Origin: Deltaproteobacteria bacterium
Lineage (GTDB): Bacteria; Myxococcota; Myxococcia; Myxococcales; 40CM-4-68-19
Assembly: GCA_005879315.1 (NCBI GenBank)
Contig: VBLC01000046.1
Coordinates: 129,424-193,423, forward strand
Direction: 5' to 3'
Length of the DNA stretch: 64,000 nt
The notes beneath the pieces are model-generated. The model was not told where the DNA came from. It saw only the letters and a list, made by a program, of their open reading frames with translations, and did no database searches. Position 1 is the first letter of the stretch. Every line of letters starts with the position of its first letter. Position numbers and translations under genes: made by a program. Shown in pieces: positions 44,735 to 51,865 of this stretch.

Positions 44735-45378
44735 AGCGGATCGCGCTCGCTGCCCTGTTGGCGGCTTCTTGCTCGAGCGGCACGCAGTACGCCCACGCCG
44801 TCTGCGCGCTGGTCGACGTGTCGGGCACCTACGTCGACCAGAAGGAAGAAGTGGTCAACGTCATCCGGCGCGGCCTTTTGCCCAAGCTCACCCCGGGCGA
44901 CAGCATCTACGTCATCCGCATCGACGACGAGAGCTACAAGAAGAACAACGTCGAAGCGTCGCTCAAGCTCGACATCCGCCCCTCGCGGGCGAATGCCCAG
45001 AAGCTCGCCTTCGCCTCGCAGCTGGACGCCTTCGCCCACCGCAGGACGCGGGCCGGGCACACCGACATCCGCGGGGCGATGATGCTCGGCGCCGAGTACC
45101 TGCGCGAGAGCGGGGCGGGCCGCAAGACGATGGTGGTCTTCTCCGACATGGAGGAGGACCTGCCGCGCGGCGTGAAGCGCGACCTCGCCCCCGACGAGCT
45201 CAAGGGCGTGCGGGTGGTGGCGATGAACGTCAAGCGGCTCGCCGCCGACAACGCCAACCCCGGCGCCTATCGGCAGCGGCTCTCGACCTGGGAGAAGCAG
45301 GCGACCGGCCACGGCGCCAAGGATTTTCGCGTCGTCCTCGATCCGGAGAAGCTGCTCGAGATGCTCGACGAGGGTTGA
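44731..45378 (+). CDS. VWA-domain lipoprotein
   Basis: A 215-aa protein starting at ATG 44731, coupled to the previous gene; the track ORF from 43654 is a same-frame shadow extension. Signal peptide MKRIALAALLAASCSSG contains a lipobox (LAASC). The VWA domain has a MIDAS-like DVSGTYVD (DxSxT rather than DxSxS), GHTDIRGAMMLGAEYL and MVVFSDMEED. VWA proteins of this kind bind metal and partner proteins. Its genomic pairing with a membrane protein suggests a complex. Confidence 0.82.
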   Translation: MKRIALAALLAASCSSGTQYAHAVCALVDVSGTYVDQKEEVVNVIRRGLLPKLTPGDSIYVIRIDDESYKKNNVEASLKLDIRPSRANAQKLAFASQLDAFAHRRTRAGHTDIRGAMMLGAEYLRESGAGRKTMVVFSDMEEDLPRGVKRDLAPDELKGVRVVAMNVKRLAADNANPGAYRQRLSTWEKQATGHGAKDFRVVLDPEKLLEMLDEG

Positions 45379-45387
45379 CCGACCGTT

Positions 45388-45415
45388 GCCCCCGGGTGTC
45401 GAATGACCCGGGGGC
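45388..45415 (+). promoter_or_regulatory. Hairpin covering the SD of the spike gene
   Basis: GCCCCCGGGT and ACCCGGGGGC form a perfect 10-bp stem with an 8-base loop, ending three bases before the GTG start at 45419. The only SD-like stretch (GGGGG) lies in the 3' arm, so folding would hide it. No T-tract follows, so it is not a normal terminator. Confidence 0.5.
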
Positions 45416-45418
45416 GCA

Positions 45419-46132
45419 GTGGCCGAGAACATCTACAAGCTCTTGCAGGGCGCGGAGGAGACCGCCCAGACCTCGCAGGCGTCGATCTTCGGCGTCGAGG
45501 TGGCGCTGGTCACCAACGTCAACGATCCGCAGAAGGAGGGGCGGGTGAAGGTCTGCCTGCCGCGGCTGCCGGGAAAGCCCGAGAGCGGCTGGGCTCGCAT
45601 CGCCCAGCCCGCGGCAGGCCCCGGCCGCGGGATGTATTGGCTCCCGCTGGTCGGCGACGAAGTGCTCGTCGGCTTCGAGCGCGGCAGCGTCAGCCATCCC
45701 TACGTCATCGGCTGCCTGTGGAACGGCAAAGACAAGCCGATGAAGAACGCCTTCAATCCCGACAACACCACGCGGATGATCCAGACCGCGTCCGGTCACC
45801 TGGTCATCCTCGAGGACAAGGACGGCGAGGAGAAGATCATCATCGCCGACAGCTCGGGGAAGAGGACCGTCACCTTCGACGTGAAGGCGAAGAAGTTCAT
45901 CGTCGAGGCGAAAGAGGGAGACGTCGAGATCAGCGCAGAGAAGAAGATCGTGCTGCACTGCGAGGATCTCGAAATCAAGTCGACGAAGACGGGCAAGGTG
46001 GACATCGGCAGCACCTTCGATCTGGTGGTGTCCGACAAGGGCGCGCTCAAGGCCGGGCCGCAGATGAACCTCAAGGCCCAGCGCGTGGATCTGAACCCGA
46101 GCGGCGGGGCGGGATCGGGCGGTGACGACTGA
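45419..46132 (+). CDS. Phage baseplate gpV/VgrG-like spike protein
   Basis: A 237-aa protein with a GTG start. The N-terminal OB-fold of gp5/gpV type is clear: VALVTNVNDPQKEGRVKVCLP, ARIAQPAAGPGRGMYWLPLVGDEVLVGFERG and HPYVIGCLWNG. After it, a repeat of short beta strands (ILEDKDGEEKIIIADSSGKRTVTFDVKAK, KKIVLHCEDLEIKST) looks like the trimeric beta-helix of a spike. There is no gp27-like half as in VgrG. Spikes need a PAAR tip, and one is encoded 0.7 kb downstream. No sheath, tube or baseplate gene is in the window. Confidence 0.85.
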   Translation: MAENIYKLLQGAEETAQTSQASIFGVEVALVTNVNDPQKEGRVKVCLPRLPGKPESGWARIAQPAAGPGRGMYWLPLVGDEVLVGFERGSVSHPYVIGCLWNGKDKPMKNAFNPDNTTRMIQTASGHLVILEDKDGEEKIIIADSSGKRTVTFDVKAKKFIVEAKEGDVEISAEKKIVLHCEDLEIKSTKTGKVDIGSTFDLVVSDKGALKAGPQMNLKAQRVDLNPSGGAGSGGDD

Positions 46133-46141
46133 ACTTGGTGT

Positions 46142-46226
46142 TGGTGCCCAGGGCGAGATTCGAACTCGCACGCCTTACGGCGCCGCCCCCTCAAGACGGT
46201 GTGTCTACCAGTTCCACCACCTGGGC
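46142..46226 (-). tRNA. tRNA-Leu (GAG)
   Basis: Reverse strand. GCCCAGG pairs with CCTGGGC, the anticodon loop reads TTGAGGG with anticodon GAG, and a long variable arm (GGCGCCGTAAGGCGT) marks class II. CCA is encoded (46144-46142). Length is 85 bases. It follows secG, as in E. coli (secG-leuU). Confidence 0.95.
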
Positions 46227-46275
46227 GAGAGCGAGAGGGAAGCGCTTCTAGCACTGCTCCGATCTCGCTGCAACG

Positions 46276-46695
46276 CTACTTCTTGACGGGCGGCGGCGCG
46301 CTCTGACCTGGGGCGGGCGCGCTGGTCGGACCCGGCGCGGGTACCGCCGCGCCGCCTGTGACCGGAGCGGGCGCAGTCTGTCCCGTCGGCTCGAGCGGCT
46401 TCGGCTCGGAGGTCTTCTGTGTCGCCTGGGCCGCCAGGTTGCGCCGCGCGCGCAGTACCGAGTCGCTGTGCGACGACCTCCAGGCGAGGCTCAACGAAGT
46501 GAGCATGAAGATGATGGCGCAGACGGTGGTGACCTTGGAGAGAAAGGTCACCGATCCGCGACCGCCGAAGACCGTGTTCGCCCCGCCGCCGCCGGCGAAG
46601 GCGGCCATCGCGTCGCCTTTTCCCGGCTGCAGGAGGATGACGAAGATGAGAAAGACGCTGACGACGACATGGACGGTGACGATGAAGGCGAACAT
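46276..46695 (-). CDS. secG: SecG preprotein translocase subunit
   Basis: A 139-aa protein starting at ATG 46695 (MFAFIVTVHVVVSVFLIFVILLQPGKGDAM). It has two membrane helices with the conserved LLQPGKG loop and a Gly-rich stretch AFAGGGGANTVFGGRGSVTFLSKVTT, which is the SecG signature. The C-terminal 60 residues are Pro/Ala-rich, common in this phylum. The tRNA-Leu(GAG) gene lies 49 bases downstream. The unit sits in reverse orientation between the spike and PAAR genes. Confidence 0.95.
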   Translation of the reverse strand: MFAFIVTVHVVVSVFLIFVILLQPGKGDAMAAFAGGGGANTVFGGRGSVTFLSKVTTVCAIIFMLTSLSLAWRSSHSDSVLRARRNLAAQATQKTSEPKPLEPTGQTAPAPVTGGAAVPAPGPTSAPAPGQSAPPPVKK

Positions 46696-46810
46696 GGGGC
46701 AGCGCGAATAACACGCGGGCAGCGAGGCGGCAAGGCCGGGCGGCTGCCGGCCCGCCCGCTTTCCGGCCGTGCGCGGAACTGGTAAAGTTTCTCTCGGGGG
46801 AGCGCGAAGA

Positions 46811-47635
46811 ATGCCCGGCGCGGCGAGGCTCGGAGACAAGGCCCAGGTGCAGGCGGACGCCCACGGCTGCCCGGCCTGTCCTCATCCCGGGACGGGGCCC
46901 ATCGTGGTGGCGTCGACGAATGTCTTCGTCAACAGCAAAGGCGCGGCGCGCAAGAAAGACCTGGGCATCCATGCCGCCTGCTGCGGACCGAACCTCTACA
47001 ACATCAAGGAAGGTTCCCCCACCGTCTACGTCAACGGCCAGCCCATGGCCCGCATGCAGGATGGTACCAAGCACTGCGGCGGCGACGGCAACATTACCGA
47101 GGGGTCTCCCGACGTGCTCATCGACGACGGCGCCAGCGGCGCCGGCCTGGGCAGCTACCTCGTCAACGCCACCAAGATCCTGCTGGAGAAAACCGCGGCG
47201 ACCAAGGCGGCGCAGGCGAAAAAGATCTCCGACACGCACAAGGGCGGAGAGCCGGCGAAGGGCGGCGGCCGCGATCTCGCCAAGGACGAGAAGCCGGCGA
47301 AGAAGTCGGGCTCGATCACCGCCGCCAGGTGGGCCGTGCAGCGCGCCGCCAACGGACAGGAAGTCGAGCTGCACATCGAGACCCAGGACGGCAAGGGCCA
47401 GCTCACCATCGAGATCTGGGCGCAGAGCGCCGACCGCACGCAGGACAAGAAAGTGAAGAGCGAGAGCGCCTCGGCCGGCAAGAGAGTGAAGAAGAAGATC
47501 AAGCTGGCGATCCCGCCCGATGCTGCGGCGGGCAACGAATGCTCCTTCTACTTCGTCGTCAAGGACGAGGAGGGCGGCGAGCAGAGAAGCGATCCGCTCT
47601 TCGTCGACCGCGCGCCCTTCAAGTTCTCCGTCTGA
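46811..47635 (+). CDS. PAAR-like spike-tip protein with C-terminal extension
   Basis: A 274-aa protein starting at ATG 46811 (MPGAARLGDKAQVQADAHG). The N-terminal ~110 residues have PAAR features: MPxAARxGD start, CPACPHPGTGPIVVASTNVFVNSKGAAR, GSPTVYVNGQPMARMQD and GSPDVLIDDG. After a helical linker (about 115-170) the C-terminal ~100 residues look like a beta-sandwich (ARWAVQRAANGQEVELHIET). The tail may be cargo or an adaptor. PAAR tips sharpen contractile injection spikes. The gpV-like gene is on the same strand, with secG-tRNA-Leu between. Confidence 0.82.
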   Translation: MPGAARLGDKAQVQADAHGCPACPHPGTGPIVVASTNVFVNSKGAARKKDLGIHAACCGPNLYNIKEGSPTVYVNGQPMARMQDGTKHCGGDGNITEGSPDVLIDDGASGAGLGSYLVNATKILLEKTAATKAAQAKKISDTHKGGEPAKGGGRDLAKDEKPAKKSGSITAARWAVQRAANGQEVELHIETQDGKGQLTIEIWAQSADRTQDKKVKSESASAGKRVKKKIKLAIPPDAAAGNECSFYFVVKDEEGGEQRSDPLFVDRAPFKFSV

Positions 47636-47661
47636 GGGCGAGCGCGCTCAGGCTTGCCTGA

Positions 47662-48372
47662 TCACATTTCGATGAGGCCTTTGCGCAGGCCCTCGGTGAC
47701 GGCCTCGACGCGGTTGGTGACGTCGAGCTTCTCGTAGATGTGCTCGAGATGCGTGCGCACGGTGGCGCGCGAGAGGCCGAGGACCTGCGCGGCCTCCTTG
47801 TTCGAGAGGCCCTTGGCGATGAGGCGGAGAATCTCGATCTCGCGCTCGGTGAGCGGCCGCATGGGGGGTTCTTCGCGGTGGCCGGGCGGCAGCGGCGCCT
47901 TCTCCGGCGGTGCACCTTCCTCCGGCACGTGGAAATGCCGCAGCAAGCGCCGCGCGAGATTGGGCTGGATGATCGTCCCGCCCGCCTTCACCTCGCGGAT
48001 GGCCTCGATCACTTTCTCCGACGGCGCGCCCTTCAAGAGATATCCGCTGGCGCCGGCCTTGACGGCCTCGATGACCTTCTCCTCTTCGTCGAAGATGGTG
48101 AAGACCAGCACCTCGATCTGGGGCCAGCGCTTCTTCACCTGGCGCGTGACCTCGATGCCGGTCATCCGCGGCAGGCCCAGGTCCTGGAGGATGACGTCGG
48201 GCGGCGGCTGCTTCTTCTCGAGGAGCTCCAGCGCGGCTTCGCCCGAGAGCGCGGTGCCGACCACCTCGATCTCCGGCGACTCCTGGAGGATCTTGAGCTG
48301 GTTCTTGAGGATCTGCGGCTGGTCCTCGACGATCAGGACCCTGATCCTCGGTGCTGCGGTTGCGGCGCTCAT
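47662..48372 (-). CDS. NarL/LuxR-family response regulator
   Basis: A 236-aa regulator starting at ATG 48372. It has a receiver domain with VLIVEDQ, the phospho-Asp region DVILQDLGLPRMTG, and Lys in YLLKGAPSEKV, followed by a Pro-rich linker and a C-terminal LuxR HTH (LTEREIEILRLIAKGLSNKEAAQVLGLSRATVRTHLEHIYEKL). It overlaps the kinase stop by ATGA, so it is the partner of the adjacent HisKA_3 kinase. Its targets are unknown. Confidence 0.93.
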   Translation of the reverse strand: MSAATAAPRIRVLIVEDQPQILKNQLKILQESPEIEVVGTALSGEAALELLEKKQPPPDVILQDLGLPRMTGIEVTRQVKKRWPQIEVLVFTIFDEEEKVIEAVKAGASGYLLKGAPSEKVIEAIREVKAGGTIIQPNLARRLLRHFHVPEEGAPPEKAPLPPGHREEPPMRPLTEREIEILRLIAKGLSNKEAAQVLGLSRATVRTHLEHIYEKLDVTNRVEAVTEGLRKGLIEM

Positions 48373-49691
48373 CTCGGTAGCTCCTCTCCGGCGTAAACGG
48401 TCAGCTCGATGCACGTCCCGTGGCCGGGCTCGGACGTCATCCGGATCTGTCCACCGACTTTGTGGGCGCGCTCGCGCATGTTGGCGAGCCCATAGTGTCC
48501 GTCGCGCGAGAGAGCGGCCGGCTCCTTGGGAAGGGCGAAGCCGTTGCCGCGGTCCTGCACGGTGAGCCGCGCCGAGCCGGAGGTGAAGGTGAGAGTGACC
48601 TCGACCGGCGTCCCCTTGCCGCAATGCTTGCTCACGTTGGTGAGCGATTCCTGCAGCACGCGGAAGAGAGCGAGCGCGCTCTCGGGCCCGACCTGCCGCT
48701 CGCGGCCGACGCGCGAGAAGCGCACCTCCAGCCGATGCCGGCCGCTCGCCATCTTGCAGTAGTCCGCGAGCGTGGCGACGAGGTCGAAGTCCTCCTTCAT
48801 CATCCGCAGCGAGCGGCGCAGCTCGTCCATCGAGTCTTCCGCCGCCTGGTGCAGGTCGGAGATCTCCTTGCGGATGGTGGGGAGGATGGCCGCGCGGGCC
48901 TCGCTCGTGCCCTGCAGGCGCGAGCGCACTTCCGAGCCGTCGATCATGTTGAGCAGATACTCGCTCTGGATGGCGACCGAGCTGAGCACTCCGCCCAGGC
49001 CGTCGTGGATCTCGCGCGCCAGGCGATTGCGCTCTTCCATCACCGCCATCTCCTTCAGCGCGAGCGAGAGCTTCTGCAGCTCGCGGTGCTTCATCCTGTC
49101 GCGCTCGTTCAGATAGACCATGACGTAGACGAGGATGCAGTTGATGGCCGAGTACCAGAGCAGGATGAAGATGTCGACCTGCACGACCGCGTGGCCGCCG
49201 AGGAGCTGATCGAGCTTGGCTACCGCCGGGAAGGTGAGCAGCGGCGGCACCACCGAGAGCGGAGTAGGGAAGAGCACGACGAAGAGCGTGGTGAAGAGCA
49301 GCTGCGCCGCGAGCAGCGGGCTGCGCAGGCCGCCGGTGACGCTCACCAGCCAGACGAGAACGCAGAGGTCGGCGCAGAGCGTGATGAAGGTGAGCGCGCG
49401 GCCGACCTTCTTCCTCGGCAGGAAGACGTAGTTGGCTGCGCTGTAGGCGACCATCACCAGATACACGGCGAAAGCGCCAGGCCCGCCGACGCCGAACGCC
49501 TGCGACCAGGCGGGCACGCCGATGACTCCGAGGCCGAGCACGAGGAAGGCGAGCCGGGCGTAGAAGAGAGCGCGCGCCCGGGTGATGAAGCGGTCCTCGG
49601 TGAACCGGGTGGCGCCGCCGATCTCCAACTTGCCGCCGAACAGACCGCCGCCCCGCGCGGGAGGGAGCACGGCAGCGGTCGTTTCGCTCAC
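48369..49691 (-). CDS. HisKA_3 sensor histidine kinase (NarX-like)
   Basis: A 440-aa membrane kinase with about five to six hydrophobic segments between residues 40 and 205 and no large periplasmic sensor. Then a helical linker and HisKA_3 motif EERNRLAREIHDGLGGVLSS. HATPase_c motifs are FRVLQESLTNVSKH, VQDRGNGFALP and HYGLANMRERAHKVGG. The encoded pair with the downstream regulator is a standard two-component system; the membrane part probably senses lipid or small-molecule changes. Confidence 0.92.
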   Translation of the reverse strand: MSETTAAVLPPARGGGLFGGKLEIGGATRFTEDRFITRARALFYARLAFLVLGLGVIGVPAWSQAFGVGGPGAFAVYLVMVAYSAANYVFLPRKKVGRALTFITLCADLCVLVWLVSVTGGLRSPLLAAQLLFTTLFVVLFPTPLSVVPPLLTFPAVAKLDQLLGGHAVVQVDIFILLWYSAINCILVYVMVYLNERDRMKHRELQKLSLALKEMAVMEERNRLAREIHDGLGGVLSSVAIQSEYLLNMIDGSEVRSRLQGTSEARAAILPTIRKEISDLHQAAEDSMDELRRSLRMMKEDFDLVATLADYCKMASGRHRLEVRFSRVGRERQVGPESALALFRVLQESLTNVSKHCGKGTPVEVTLTFTSGSARLTVQDRGNGFALPKEPAALSRDGHYGLANMRERAHKVGGQIRMTSEPGHGTCIELTVYAGEELPR

Positions 49692-49730
49692 GGCGCGCGA
49701 CGATAGCAGCCGCGCGAGGGAGCGAGCAAT

Positions 49731-49982
49731 CTACCGATCGGCGGCGCAGGCGGCCGCGATCTCGGGGTGGCGCTCGCGAATGTAATCGAGGCGGTCGCGC
49801 GACTTGCCGGTCTTCTCGTCGAAGAGAGGCGTGCCGCCGGCGTAGACGGTGTCCTTCGGATCGCCGAAGGAATTCAGGCCGCGAGCCGTCAACTGCGCGT
49901 CGAGGCAGGAGGGGGGCGCGGCCGCACGCTCCTGTGCCCGCTGGCAGGAACAGAGCAGCAAGAAGACAACCGCAGTGCGCAT
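49731..49982 (-). CDS. Small predicted lipoprotein
   Basis: An 83-aa protein with signal peptide and lipobox LLCSC (MRTAVVFLLLCSCQRAQERA). The mature part (CLDAQLTARGLNSFGDPKDTVYAGGTPLFDEKTGKSRDRLDYIRERHPEIAAAC) has two Cys that could pair. It is 39 bases upstream of the kinase gene, in the same direction, so it may head that operon. No family is recognised. Confidence 0.6.
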   Translation of the reverse strand: MRTAVVFLLLCSCQRAQERAAAPPSCLDAQLTARGLNSFGDPKDTVYAGGTPLFDEKTGKSRDRLDYIRERHPEIAAACAADR

Positions 49983-49999
49983 CGCCTTAGAATGCCACC

Positions 50000-50626
50000 G
50001 TGACGCCGCTTCTGCGATGGGACAGCGCGCTGCTCAAGCTCGAGCTTCTCGGCGACCCGCGTCTGGCCTGGCCCGGCGGAGTGACGCTCTCGGGCAACCA
50101 GGCGCTGGCGGCGGCGCAGTCTGCGCGCGGGCTCATCGCAGTCGCGCTGCGCGGGGTGGTGACGCACGAGATGCGCCAGGCGCTGCGGCTTTGGGGAGCG
50201 ACGCTGCTGCCTTCTGCGCCGCCCGCGCCGGATCTGTCGGCGGAGTTCGCGCGCACGCTCGGGACGGAGCTGGCCGCCGAGCTTTCGCAGGAGCCGCCGC
50301 TTCTCGTCGCTCCCGCAGGTGAAGCGTCGATGCTGCTCGGCGCGCTGCGCGCATTGCGGGCGAGATGGCCGAAAGTGCGCGGCGTGGCTTTGGTCGCTGG
50401 CGACGAAGAGCTCCCCGATCTGCCCCGCGAGGCTCCCGAGGGAGTGGACCGGCTCGCCATCTCCTGCGCTCAGGCTCGCGACGCTCGTGCGAGAGTCGCG
50501 CGCGAGCTGGGTCTTCTCGCCGGCCATGCCTCGGCTGCGGCAGCGGCGTATGCGCAAGAGCACGGGGGAGTCGCTCTCGTGACCGGACCGGGCGAGCGCG
50601 AGTTCTCCCTCGATCCTCCGAGATGA
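50000..50626 (+). CDS. Degenerate cysteine-synthase-fold protein lacking the PLP lysine
   Basis: A 208-aa protein starting at GTG. Compared by eye with the CysM gene 1.8 kb downstream: TPLLRW and LKLELLGDP correspond to TPLVRL and AKLEWFNP, LSGNQAL to TSGNTGI, and RVARELGLLAGHASAAAAAYA to RLARDEGLFAGHSAGAAAFGA. The segment carrying the PLP lysine (GGSVKDR) is deleted, and the GTGGT phosphate loop is gone, so it cannot bind PLP normally. It is coupled to the E1 gene (ATGA). Probable role is regulatory or structural, as a pseudoenzyme of the sulfur-carrier locus. Confidence 0.7.
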   Translation: MTPLLRWDSALLKLELLGDPRLAWPGGVTLSGNQALAAAQSARGLIAVALRGVVTHEMRQALRLWGATLLPSAPPAPDLSAEFARTLGTELAAELSQEPPLLVAPAGEASMLLGALRALRARWPKVRGVALVAGDEELPDLPREAPEGVDRLAISCAQARDARARVARELGLLAGHASAAAAAYAQEHGGVALVTGPGEREFSLDPPR

Positions 50627-51270
50627 AGACGATTCTCATTCTCGGTGTCGGTGGCCTGGGGTGCCCCGCTGCGCTCGCGCTGAAAGAGGCTGGTGTGCCG
50701 CTGCGGCTGGTATTGGTCGACCCCGATCGGGTCGAGCGCTCGAACCTGGCTCGCCAGATCCTCTTCAGCGAAGCGGACGTCGGCCAGCCCAAGGCGGAAG
50801 TCGCCGCGCGGAAGCTGGGAGCCGAGGCGCGCGTCCTGCGCTTCGAGCCGTCTACAGCGGCAGACTTGCTCCGGGGCTGCGACGTCCTCCTCGACGGCAC
50901 CGATGACTTCGCCACGCGCTTTCTCGCCAACGACGAGGCCGTCCGGCGCCGGATTCCATTGGTGCACGGCGCCGCGCTCGGCTGGACCGGCCAGCTTCTC
51001 ACTGTCCTCCCTGGCCGCAGCGCCTGCCTGCGCTGCTTCTTCGAAGGGCCGCCGGCGCCGGGTGCGCTGCCTACCTGCGCGGAGGCGGGCGTGCTCGCAC
51101 CTCTCTGTGGAGCCGTCGGCGCCGCCATGGCCGAGGCGGCCCTGGCTGTCCTCTCGGGCAAGGCGAAGGCGGGCGTCCTGCGCCGCTGGGATGCCCGGCG
51201 CGGAGCCGAGCGTCCGCTGGCGCTCCGCCGCGATCCGCTCTGCGCCGTCTGCGCAGGCGTGGCATCCTAG
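50623..51270 (+). CDS. ThiF/MoeB/MoeZ-type E1 enzyme, short form
   Basis: A 215-aa adenylating enzyme. It starts directly at the nucleotide-binding strand (MKTILILGVGGLGCPAALAL), and keeps DPDRVERSNLARQILF, DVGQPKAEVAARKL, DGTDDFATRFLAND and two CxxC pairs (CLRC, CAVC) for zinc. It would activate the C-terminal Gly of the sulfur carrier with ATP. Unlike MoeB/ThiF it lacks the N-terminal helix with RYSR(H/Q), which in MoeB supplies an Arg to the partner active site; that segment appears in the separate gene at 51560. There is no rhodanese domain. Track ORF from 50365 is an extension in another gene. Confidence 0.85.
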   Translation: MKTILILGVGGLGCPAALALKEAGVPLRLVLVDPDRVERSNLARQILFSEADVGQPKAEVAARKLGAEARVLRFEPSTAADLLRGCDVLLDGTDDFATRFLANDEAVRRRIPLVHGAALGWTGQLLTVLPGRSACLRCFFEGPPAPGALPTCAEAGVLAPLCGAVGAAMAEAALAVLSGKAKAGVLRRWDARRGAERPLALRRDPLCAVCAGVAS

Positions 51271-51284
51271 AGGCGGAGGAACCG

Positions 51285-51566
51285 ATGCCCATCACCGTCA
51301 AGATTCCCGCGCCGCTCCGGTCGCTGACCGCCAACCAGAGCGAAGTGGCCGTCGAGAACGCGGCCACCGTCCAGGACGCCCTGGAAGAGCTGTCGCGCAA
51401 ATACCCGGGGCTCAAGGACCGCTTGCTCGACGAGAAGGGCGCCCTGCGCCGCTACGTGAACCTGTTCCGCAACGACGAGGACATCCGCCACGGCCGGGGG
51501 CTGGCCACGTCGCTCGCGGAGGGCGACAAGCTCACCATCGTGCCGGCCATCGCGGGCGGATGCTGA
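51285..51566 (+). CDS. CysO/MoaD-like sulfur carrier protein ending GGC
   Basis: A 93-aa beta-grasp protein. MPITVKIPAPLRSLTANQSEVAV, VNLFRNDEDIRHGRGLATSLAEGDKLTIVPAIAGGC resemble Mycobacterium CysO, which carries a thiocarboxylate on its final Gly. Here a Cys is encoded after GG (GCG GGC GGA TGC TGA), so the protein must be trimmed before activation, or the Cys has another role. The JAMM protease encoded four genes on could remove it. The last codons overlap the start of the next gene. Confidence 0.88.
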   Translation: MPITVKIPAPLRSLTANQSEVAVENAATVQDALEELSRKYPGLKDRLLDEKGALRRYVNLFRNDEDIRHGRGLATSLAEGDKLTIVPAIAGGC

Positions 51567-51865
51567 GTCCCGAGCAGCAGGAGCGGTATTCGCGCCATCT
51601 CCTTCTCGACGGGCTCGATCAGGAGAAGCTGCTGGCCGCGGCCATCCGCGTCCGCGGCACGACCCGCGCGGCGCGCTGGGCCGCGAGGTATCTGGCGGCG
51701 AGCGGGGTGGGTCGGCTCATCGTCGACGAGCCCTCCTGGGAGCCTGAGTTGCGCGCGCTCGGCCCGTGGCTGCAGCTGGGCGGCGAGGCGCGCATGGAGA
51801 TCGCGCCGCAGGGCGAACCCTTCGACGGCGCCTGGGCTGCGCTGGAAGTCGTGCGTGGTCTTTGA
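51560..51865 (+). CDS. Truncated E1-like protein with the RYSRH helix but dead Rossmann
   Basis: A 101-aa protein, start ATG 51560 inside the carrier stop region. MLSPEQQERYSRHLLLDGLDQEKLLAA is the N-terminal helix of MoeB/ThiF proteins. The following IRVRGTTRAARWAARYLAASGVGRLIVDE lines up with VLVVGAGGLGSPAALYLAAAGVG but has lost the Gly-rich ATP loop. The rest is short and carries no catalytic residues. It overlaps CysM by 11 bases. The complementary content of this protein and the short E1 suggests they form one enzyme. The track lists it only inside a longer frame (50693..51865). Confidence 0.7.
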   Translation: MLSPEQQERYSRHLLLDGLDQEKLLAAAIRVRGTTRAARWAARYLAASGVGRLIVDEPSWEPELRALGPWLQLGGEARMEIAPQGEPFDGAWAALEVVRGL

